A stretch of 46,330 nt of DNA from Neptunicoccus sediminis. Lineage in GTDB: Bacteria > Pseudomonadota > Alphaproteobacteria > Rhodobacterales > Rhodobacteraceae. A model generated the notes under the pieces. It saw only the letters and a list, made by a program, of their open reading frames with translations, was not told the DNA's origin and did not search any database. Location: NCBI RefSeq assembly GCF_001719615.1, contig NZ_MDVX01000015.1:1-46330 (forward strand), read 5' to 3'. Below are positions 16,754 to 23,959 of this stretch, one piece after another. The number at the start of each line of letters is the position of its first letter. Position 1 is the first letter of the stretch. The translations under genes were made by a program, and so were the position numbers.

Positions 16754-19579
16754 TCAGGCGATACTGTCTTTAACCCAGTCAAAATCATCCATGCCCAAAC
16801 CTAATAGCGTGATGCTGTCATCTCCATTGCTAAGCACCAGATTGCCGTCTGCCATGCTGGCGGCGTCATCAATGCTTTGGCCGTCGGACAGGAAGTTTTT
16901 GAGGCTCAGGCTGTCCTTGACTGAGAAGTCGGTCACAATGTCCTGACCGCTGCCCGCGCTGAATACGAACTCGTCTTTGCCCAAACCGCCGGTCATGATG
17001 TCGTTGCCTGCTTGACCGGACAGCTTGTCGGCACCACGGCCCCCTTTGAGGGTGTCTGCCCCGGACCCGCCATTTACCGTGTCATCGCCCTTACCGGCAA
17101 AAATTTTATCCTTACCTTTGTTCCCGTGCAGGACGTCGTCATTGTTCATACCGTAAAGCCGGTCGTTACCGGCCTTGCCGCGCAGGTAATCATCGCCGCC
17201 CCGTCCGTAAAGCGCATCATCACCGCCGGCCCCGTTCACGCGGTCCTCCATACCGGAGCCCCGAAGGATATCGTCTTCCTTGGTTGCTGTGATCGTCGGC
17301 GCACCTACAGTGATAGCTGCGTTGTTCAGATCCAGCGAGGCAGAGCTGCCGTCCAGTGCGTCTTCGGGATTGTCAGTGTTGGAGGCATAAAAGATATAGC
17401 TGGGTTTCTCTCCGGATTCATCCAGAGACAGCAGTGTTCCCAAAGCCGAACCGTGGTCGATTGCCTTGATGACGACACCCTCGCCTGCACTGCGCAGATT
17501 ACCAAGCTTGACCTCGTCCAGTGTCTCGCCGTCAATGACCTCGGTTTTCTTGATACGGATCACATCGGCGTCGGGATCGGTCGGATTGATCGGCCCGGTT
17601 CCTTCGGTCAGTTCCAACACACCATCGGAATTGACTTTCAAGTCTGCCAGAATGACCACCTCGCCCGTACCAAAGGCGAGTTCTTCCACATTGATGATAA
17701 AGTCGCTGCCATCGGGGCCGTTGATCCGGTAGCCGTCGCCCTCGATGCGCAGGGAGTAATCTGCAGGGCTGCCCGACAGAACCACGCGATCCGTCCCGCG
17801 GCCGCCGTTGATGCCGTCATTGCCCTTTCCGGCGATGAAGGTGTCATTGCCACGGCCGCCCATAAGATAGTCTTCCTCAGGGGTGCCTATCATGACGTCG
17901 TTTGCATTGGTGCCTGTTTCGGTAACACCTTGCTGGCGGAACTCCCCGCCCTCGGCCTCGGACCACCAGGGAGACGTCCTGTCGTTGAGACGTTCCAGCA
18001 ATTCTGATCGCGGGGTGGTATCATCCAGACTGTCATAAAGCGCCCATGACCCCCATTTGGAGGGGGTGGCAATATCGGTGAACTGCATAAAGGCCCCATC
18101 GCCATGCTCAGTCCAGGCATCCCATATCTGCTGGTAGAGCTCGGCCATTTCTTCGGACCGCACGAACTCAATCATGAAGTCGTTCAGGGCGGCAATGTGG
18201 GCTTCGGTCAGACCGCTTACTGCGAAAGAATGGTGCACATGCTGACCCCCCTCATAAGCGACGAGCTTGAGGCCATTGTCATGGGCAACGGCTGCGGTCT
18301 CTTTGAGGGATCCTGCTATTTGCGGGATCGAGTTGGTGTAGTTGGGATCTTGCAGCCGGTTTGCCAGCCATTGCTTGGCATCTATCGCCGGGTTGCTGAT
18401 TGCGGCGATCAGATCGTCTCTGAGGTCGTTATGGCCCATTGTGGCCACGCCAAAATAGGTTGTTGTGGCCAGTTCTTCAAAGACTGTGGTTGGGTCGACG
18501 TAATTTTCCGGCTCGTTCTCGCGCCAGATGGCGGCGTCCAGAAGGCGTTCGGACAGCCAGGGGTTTACAGCGTTTGTCCCCAGCACATTCGCCAAACGCC
18601 CTCCGTCTGCCTCCGGACCATAGACGTCTTCCCAAATCAGGGCAGTCTCAACAGCTTTCTTGACATGGTAATCAAAGCGGGCGCTTTCCCCCCATTCGGC
18701 TTCGGATTGATCGCGGACCCAGCGGGCCTGTTCAAAGGAAAGGTTCCAGACCTCATTGGAATATTCGACCCGTGCCGTCAGTTCTGGGTCGAGATTGTCC
18801 CGCACATAGGTCGCAAAATTGCGGATATATTCGTCATCGGCAAGGTGGGGCATTGTGAACCATGGATCCACACCCAGTTCGTTGGCCAGTTGCACCATAT
18901 ATTCCACCGGCATGCCCTGCTTGCCGAATGGCCCCGTAACGGAGGGCATGTCATCCCAGGAGGTCACTTCGGAATTATTCGTTTCCATCCAGTTCATGAA
19001 GCGCAAGTCGCGGGCATCTTCGACCAAGGCAAGCCAGTCGGGATTAAACACCGCCCCCGCATCGTACAGGTCTTTGTGCTCTTCTGCGACGATCGAGATG
19101 TTCTTGATGTAATTCCCGTTGTTTCTGGGGTCCGTTTCCATAATGTTCATGAGGAAGTCTGCGGCATCGGTATTTTCAAAAACGATGCGCCCGGGCTCGG
19201 AAGAAATAATCGTGGCATCGCCGCGCAGTTCGATGGTGCCTTCGCCTTGGTATTCCAAAACGTAAACGCCGGCATGGTCGTTTCCGGCGTTTTCACGGAA
19301 ATCGCTCCAGGCCCAGATTGTGCCAATCCGTTCAAGTCCGGCGGGGATTTCGGTCGGCCAGCCATCGGCGTCCAGATAGCCGCCATCGCGCAACTCGTCG
19401 GTGGTCATGCCACCCCAACCGCCGTCAACATGCCCGATCCAGGGGCGCATCATTTTTGTCAGGTCAAGAAACTGCAGTCCCGGATTGTAGTCATAAGCCC
19501 CAGCCAGATTGAACGAGAGCGTCGGGTTGTCCAGTCCTTGTGCTGTTTCGGCCTGTGCCAGTTCGGATTCGTAAGCCAT
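16754..19579 (-). CDS. large RTX protein with clan GH-A-like glycoside hydrolase domain
   Basis: From the ATG at 19579 (MAYESELAQ) the protein has 941 residues. The frame extends upstream to 19726, and an ATG at 19660 with GGGGGGAA before it would add 27 residues with a hydrophobic stretch; the shorter start fits a type I secreted protein without signal peptide. Residues about 20-500 resemble a TIM-barrel hydrolase: EYSNEVWN (Glu276 after Asn275) looks like the acid/base Asn-Glu pair of clan GH-A, and VAYEGG (Glu443) like the nucleophile. RTX repeats occur near 560-595 and, in a longer block, about 765-860. The C-terminus has the usual EFVFSAGSGQDIVTDF segment. Cleavage of the local polysaccharide is inferred; the substrate is unknown. 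Confidence 0.75.
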   Translation of the reverse strand: MAYESELAQAETAQGLDNPTLSFNLAGAYDYNPGLQFLDLTKMMRPWIGHVDGGWGGMTTDELRDGGYLDADGWPTEIPAGLERIGTIWAWSDFRENAGNDHAGVYVLEYQGEGTIELRGDATIISSEPGRIVFENTDAADFLMNIMETDPRNNGNYIKNISIVAEEHKDLYDAGAVFNPDWLALVEDARDLRFMNWMETNNSEVTSWDDMPSVTGPFGKQGMPVEYMVQLANELGVDPWFTMPHLADDEYIRNFATYVRDNLDPELTARVEYSNEVWNLSFEQARWVRDQSEAEWGESARFDYHVKKAVETALIWEDVYGPEADGGRLANVLGTNAVNPWLSERLLDAAIWRENEPENYVDPTTVFEELATTTYFGVATMGHNDLRDDLIAAISNPAIDAKQWLANRLQDPNYTNSIPQIAGSLKETAAVAHDNGLKLVAYEGGQHVHHSFAVSGLTEAHIAALNDFMIEFVRSEEMAELYQQIWDAWTEHGDGAFMQFTDIATPSKWGSWALYDSLDDTTPRSELLERLNDRTSPWWSEAEGGEFRQQGVTETGTNANDVMIGTPEEDYLMGGRGNDTFIAGKGNDGINGGRGTDRVVLSGSPADYSLRIEGDGYRINGPDGSDFIINVEELAFGTGEVVILADLKVNSDGVLELTEGTGPINPTDPDADVIRIKKTEVIDGETLDEVKLGNLRSAGEGVVIKAIDHGSALGTLLSLDESGEKPSYIFYASNTDNPEDALDGSSASLDLNNAAITVGAPTITATKEDDILRGSGMEDRVNGAGGDDALYGRGGDDYLRGKAGNDRLYGMNNDDVLHGNKGKDKIFAGKGDDTVNGGSGADTLKGGRGADKLSGQAGNDIMTGGLGKDEFVFSAGSGQDIVTDFSVKDSLSLKNFLSDGQSIDDAASMADGNLVLSNGDDSITLLGLGMDDFDWVKDSIA

Positions 19580-20039
19580 TATATAGAGTCCCAGTATGAG
19601 CCGGAGAATGAATGGCAGGGCACCAGAAATCCGACGGCAGAGAAGTTCGCGCCAACACATAAAAACTATTCCCCCCGTGTCTATTCGATGTTTTGAGCAT
19701 GACCATTTCAGGCGGAATATTACCACATTTGGGAGCGGTAGGCAGATTATGGCTTAAAATAGGGGGCGGTTGTGGCTATCGCGACAGCCCGCGGTGTTGG
19801 CGCGTGACAGATTCCGGCTGGGTCTGTTCCGGCGATTCAGGTCAGGGGCTTGTGCTTTTTGCCTGACAAGACGCAAATGTGCGAGCCCCGAAGCCAACCG
19901 GCAGCGTGGGTCCTGCACACCACCGGATCGGGATGTTACGCGTAGCCGTGACACATCTTTCAAAACACAGTGGGGATTATGACTGTCAGGGGGTATCGGA
20001 CGTCATCCGCGCGCTGCGGCAGGACATCAAATTGAAATG
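19580..20039. other. intergenic region upstream of the large RTX gene
   Basis: These 460 bases hold the possible upstream extension of the RTX frame (to 19726) and then no convincing gene. Several short frames on both strands between 19750 and 20000 lack ribosome binding sites and look like shadows of one another. Promoters for the RTX gene should lie near 19665-19760, where an A+T-rich patch occurs. Confidence 0.35.
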
Positions 20040-20276
20040 TTATTGCTCGTATCTGCTTTGCGGAATCCGCTGGGGGCTCGGGTGGGCTGCAGGCGAGGGG
20101 TGTCGGGCGAAGCCGTAGCGGGAAAGCGTAAACCAGAGCGCACCTGCGCTGACGCCAACGATCCCTCCCACTACATAAGCTGCAATGGCCATCAAGAGAC
20201 CTGCCCCTGACGCAAACGTCACAATGGCAGTCAAGATGCCTGAGATTATTCCGAGAGTGATGTAGACAATAAACAT
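20040..20276 (-). CDS. small two-segment membrane protein, unknown function
   Basis: The 78-residue product has two hydrophobic segments: MFIVYITLGIISGILTAIV (1-19) and a Gly/Ala-rich one (about 24-52, including YVVGGIVGVSAG). A basic, Pro-rich cytoplasmic tail rich in Ser, His and Arg follows. A clear ribosome binding site (AGGAA, seven bases before the ATG at 20276) supports expression. The gene stands alone between the RTX gene and the exosortase, same strand as both. No family is recognised; it could be an accessory of the sorting system, but only position suggests this. Confidence 0.6.
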   Translation of the reverse strand: MFIVYITLGIISGILTAIVTFASGAGLLMAIAAYVVGGIVGVSAGALWFTLSRYGFARHPSPAAHPSPQRIPQSRYEQ

Positions 20277-20922
20277 CTGCTATTCCTAATTACTATGTCT
20301 TCTTAAAAGAAACGTCACTCCCATGTCCATTTCATGAACTAATTATGTCTTTTTTGAGCGGATTGTAACCACATTTACGAATTTACTGGCGGAGTGAGGC
20401 TCAATCCTAGGGCGGTGTGCTTTTTTAAACACAATACCTTAGGTGGTAATTAGTGTAAATTGTAAATTTGTTCTGAATGCAACTTCTAGGGGATTTTATC
20501 AACAGGGGCGCCGAGGGCGTACCCACGCTGCATCAGATGCGACCTGTTGAAGTCGTCCCATCGCTGATATCCCTAAACGGCCCTGTTCTTGGAATAAATA
20601 GCCTCCGTTACGTAACGGGGTTCGGACTGCATGTCCGGTTGAGACCTGCGCGTAAATTCCCTTCAGGGTAGTTTCCGGCCAGCCGCCCGGTCGGGGCCAA
20701 AGACACTTGGAAGGCGAGTCTGTTGCAAGGGCAGAGGGCAGAGCGTCGGGATTTATACAAAGACTTACTGATTTTGCATGGCCTGCCCTGTTTTGGGCGC
20801 ATCAATGGAATATCTGGCGAATGGCTCTGATAGGAATCCCCGCCGGAGATTCTTCTGATAATATGGCGTGACAAAGGAAGCGGTCAGGCCCTGCCGAGGC
20901 TGGCGGGATTCTCTTGCCGGCG
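20277..20922. other. 646-bp intergenic region between exosortase and small membrane gene
   Basis: No gene is supported. The part near 20285-20470 is A+T-rich with runs of T and A and likely contains the promoter of the small membrane gene. Short frames at 20477-20671 and 20608-20874 have no clear ribosome binding site and do not resemble known proteins. A near-palindromic GTTACGTAAC lies at about 20607-20616. Confidence 0.35.
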
Positions 20923-22521
20923 CTAAAGTCCCGGGACGAAACGGGGCATCACGGAGGTAAGCTCGAGGAAGGTATTTTGCAGGCGTGCCTCTGCATCGGC
21001 GTCTGTTTCGTCCTTTGCAATCGGGGTGGTCAAACGCACGAGCGCGCCGTCAGTCCGGCCAATGGTCAACCCATCCCAAAGCAGATAGATTTTGGCTGCC
21101 AGATCCCAAGCCACGTGGCGACCGTGCTGCTCAAACCAGTAATAGACCAGCATTCGGGATTCGCCCTTCTGGATCACGGCGCGGTTCAAATTATAAGTCC
21201 CTGCCAGGCCGGACTGCGGGGCGACATCGAACCGTTCCAGCCAAGCGATCTCCCAGCCTGCACCTGGCAGGCAGATTTCGGGGGAGTGGGTGCCATTTCG
21301 GGTTTGATCGTCATACCATGCAATGAACAGTCCTACCTGTGCTGCGGCATCAGAACGGGCGAGCTGGACCGCAAGGTAGTCATCGGCACCCAGAACCTGT
21401 GCGACATTTTCAGTTAAAACTTCGGGAGTGCCGACATTCCAAGGGCCCAGATTTTTTGGAAACAGCAAAAAAGGTTCGCGATCAACCGGGCCGGTGTCTA
21501 TCTGCGGGCGGGCCTGCCAGCTTATCGATGCCAGCGACAGCACGACGGCTGACAGAATGAGAGCCTTTGACGGCTCGATCAAGCGGATGCGGGTCGCCTG
21601 CGTCACCCAGCCGGAGGTGTCCAGATCCAGCGCGTCCAGAAGCGGCATTTTCTCAGCTGTAAACCGCAGCATGACCCAGGCAAGAAGAAACAGGATCACC
21701 ACGCAAATCATAAAGATGACCCAGCCTTCAAAGAAATGGCTGAAGCCTTCGAGATATTCCAGCCCCAGATAGTTCACCAGCCAGCCGGCAAAGGCGATGC
21801 GCACCGAATTCATCACAATTGTGATCGGTGCGGCCGCCAGAAGCAGGACGGTTTTATGCCAGATGGAACCGCGAAACAGCACTGCAAATATGTAGGAGAA
21901 CGACATGATGGGGAACAGATAACGCAGGCCGGAGCAGGCTTCGGCCACGTGCAGTTTGTAAACCCCGAGATCAATGATGTTGCCCTCAAGAAAGACAGGT
22001 ACATTGATAAGTTGCAACATCCAGACGCCAAGTTCTGACGACCAGGCCTGTAGGATGGTGGACATTTTATAATAAATGACCCCCGGCAATGGCAGCATGA
22101 AGACAAGATGCACCACCGGTGGCCAAAACTGCTTGCCCTGTTGCCAGCCCCAAGAGATCAGCAACATCGCTCCCACCCAGAGAATCAGCGCATAGGCTAC
22201 GATATCGTCAATCCGCGCCTGTTTGCCCACGGCCCCGATCAGTAGTGCAAAGACCAGCAAGGCGATCCCCGCGCCGCGGTCGGTAACAGGATCGGAGGTG
22301 ACGGGGACATCTTTAAGCTGGCGTAAAAAGAGCAACAGGGACAACACCGGAATCAGGGGTCCATGGCTGTACTCGGGGCGTTCCCATGCGGTTAACAGCG
22401 CGGCAACGCCCTCTTGAAAATACAACAGCGCGGCAAGTGTTGCGATCACCAGCCAGAAAGTGCCAGCGTGGAAATACCCATTCAGAGCGGAAAACGTTCT
22501 TTGTTTATGGATCGCGGGCAT
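20923..22521 (-). CDS. xrtD: exosortase, XrtD type, with fused EpsI domain
   Basis: From ATG 22521 the protein has 532 residues (a TTG at 22539 would add six). The first 290 residues form a polytopic membrane domain with the exosortase triad: Cys196 in AEACSGLRYLFP, Arg241 in MNSVRIAFAGW and His262 in FSHFFEGW. After a basic linker and another membrane segment, the C-terminal 210 residues form an EpsI (DUF3485) domain with the hallmark HSPEICLPGAGW (412-423). The fusion of both parts is the layout of exosortases paired with VPLPA-CTERM proteins, and just such a protein is encoded 370 bases upstream on the same strand. Exosortases act at the inner membrane as transpeptidases that remove the C-terminal signal, probably linking the protein to a surface molecule. 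Confidence 0.92.
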   Translation of the reverse strand: MPAIHKQRTFSALNGYFHAGTFWLVIATLAALLYFQEGVAALLTAWERPEYSHGPLIPVLSLLLFLRQLKDVPVTSDPVTDRGAGIALLVFALLIGAVGKQARIDDIVAYALILWVGAMLLISWGWQQGKQFWPPVVHLVFMLPLPGVIYYKMSTILQAWSSELGVWMLQLINVPVFLEGNIIDLGVYKLHVAEACSGLRYLFPIMSFSYIFAVLFRGSIWHKTVLLLAAAPITIVMNSVRIAFAGWLVNYLGLEYLEGFSHFFEGWVIFMICVVILFLLAWVMLRFTAEKMPLLDALDLDTSGWVTQATRIRLIEPSKALILSAVVLSLASISWQARPQIDTGPVDREPFLLFPKNLGPWNVGTPEVLTENVAQVLGADDYLAVQLARSDAAAQVGLFIAWYDDQTRNGTHSPEICLPGAGWEIAWLERFDVAPQSGLAGTYNLNRAVIQKGESRMLVYYWFEQHGRHVAWDLAAKIYLLWDGLTIGRTDGALVRLTTPIAKDETDADAEARLQNTFLELTSVMPRFVPGL

Positions 22522-22890
22522 CTTTGAAACACTCGTCAAATTGGGGTCTTGCCGCGCAGGGAGCCGTCCCGAGACAGAAAAGTAGCGGGACTGCTACGCG
22601 ATCTGGAGTAAGTTATTAGATCACACATGCAGCATTGCGCCAAACGTCTTGTTTCATCCTTTGGGCCGCTCAAAGCGCGCCTTTGTTTGCGAAGGGTCTT
22701 CAGACCGCTTTGCGCAGTTTCATCCCGCCATAGCGCAAAACGCTTACACGTCAGAATTTCTAAGGATGTTTCAGGGCGCTCCTCAAAAGAAGGCCTGTGA
22801 TAATGTCCGGATCAGGATAATGCCGGACCTACCAGAACTCGGAACAGGAGAGGAGCGGGCGTCTGACGCCCGTCCATGTCTTGGCCCGTT
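22522..22890. other. intergenic region between VPLPA-CTERM gene and exosortase
   Basis: No gene is supported in these 369 bases. A seven-pair hairpin with a three-base loop (22856-22862 with 22866-22872) lies 18 bases after the stop of the VPLPA-CTERM gene, but it is followed only by a pyrimidine-rich stretch, so it is a weak terminator at best. The exosortase may be transcribed from this region or by read-through from the substrate gene. Confidence 0.4.
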
Positions 22891-23559
22891 TTATGCTTTT
22901 GTCCGTTTGCGACGCCGTGCAAAGCCCAAGGCCCCAAGTGCGCCGAGCAAAAGCATTCCACCCGCAGGCAGTGGCACAACTGCCGGAACAGCATCCGCCG
23001 AACGGACTGTTATGCTTGCAATAGCAAAGCTGGAATGCTTGAACTTATCCTTTTTTTCAAGAAATGAGTCCAAGGCCGAAACATCAAACCGGTTTGAGGT
23101 GTGATCGTCTGTGAACGTATAGGTTTCCACAACGTCACCTGTCAGGGTCTCAAGGCCACTGGTGGCAAATCCAAAGTCGTCCCGCTTTTTGAACTTTCTG
23201 AAGGTGATGCTTTCGATGGTCACATCGGTGTCAAAGTTGAAAACAACCGTTTCCTCAGCGCCTTTGGAGTCAATTTTGGCGGAATTGTCGTTTTTGCCGG
23301 ATTTTACGCCTAAGCCGAAATCCTTGGCCAGTACTTTGGAACTGGAGGTAACATCTTTGGGGTTGGTCTTAATGGCACTGACCATCAAGCCAATATCGCC
23401 CTGTGTGAAATCGAGTATCTTTGCCCGTTTCATCTTTTCGGCAGTGAAGTCAAAGGTAACACTGGCGGCCCCGGCCGTTACCGTCGAAAGAGCCATTCCA
23501 AGCCCTAAGGCCAAAGCTCCGTTAGTCAGGTTCTTCAAATTCAATTCAAAACTCCACAT
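22891..23559 (-). CDS. VPLPA-CTERM sorting-domain secreted protein
   Basis: The start at ATG 23559 has GGGAAG seven bases upstream and gives a 222-residue protein; an in-frame extension to 23643 has no such support. A signal peptide (1-32, ending TAGAA) leads into a beta-rich domain of about 160 residues that starts VTFDFTAEKMK and is rich in Asp, Lys and Thr, without a recognised enzyme motif. The C-terminus is a complete sorting signal: VPLPAGG (195-201), a hydrophobic helix, then RRRKR and the last three residues. This matches the VPLPA-CTERM signal recognised by XrtD, encoded directly downstream. The protein is probably processed and released to, or fixed on, the surface, perhaps as a matrix component. 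Confidence 0.92.
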   Translation of the reverse strand: MWSFELNLKNLTNGALALGLGMALSTVTAGAASVTFDFTAEKMKRAKILDFTQGDIGLMVSAIKTNPKDVTSSSKVLAKDFGLGVKSGKNDNSAKIDSKGAEETVVFNFDTDVTIESITFRKFKKRDDFGFATSGLETLTGDVVETYTFTDDHTSNRFDVSALDSFLEKKDKFKHSSFAIASITVRSADAVPAVVPLPAGGMLLLGALGALGFARRRKRTKA

Positions 23560-23959
23560 AGTAAAACTTCCCAATCTGGCCATTTGCGCAGATCTACAAA
23601 CTAAAAACTGACGAAGCCTGATACATAGACTTCCGAGACTCACTTTATTTAATTAGTTAATCTAAGCACAGTTGGAGTAATTTTCCAACCGCAACATTCC
23701 TAGATCCGGTAACTTTTAAGAGACTTAACGCGCGAAAACTGGATTTCCAGTATTATTCCACCAAAGCCGCCCCAAAAATGCGCTTTTTGGGAAAGGTAGG
23801 GTGGCATTTTGGGTGCCTGAAGGTAGCCAATTTTGCTGATAAGGGCGCGGAAACAACTTCTGGAACTTTCTTTGGTTACTGTGTAATCGAAATCTGTAAA
23901 TTTCACAGAGATGCGCCGGCCAGGCTGGCATCTTCCGATATTACAAGGCCATTGAACAG
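23560..23959. promoter_or_regulatory. divergent intergenic region, VPLPA-CTERM gene and adenylation-fusion gene
   Basis: These 400 bases are clearly A+T-richer than the flanks and must contain promoters for both genes. A perfect eight-pair hairpin CCCAAAAA-TGCGC-TTTTTGGG lies at 23771-23791, and its left half also pairs with GCATTTTGGG at 23804-23813 (one extra A), so two alternative structures overlap. This could be a regulator site or an mRNA switch. Short frames here lack coding character. Confidence 0.45.

Noticed and set aside
18104-19696. 530-residue open frame on the plus strand opposite the large RTX gene
   Set aside because: The minus-strand frame has RTX repeats and hydrolase motifs; the plus-strand frame has no motif and is a G+C-rich shadow.
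19754-19982. Short open frames on both strands near 19.8 kb
   Set aside because: They are mutually overlapping, lack ribosome binding sites and show no domain or conserved motif.
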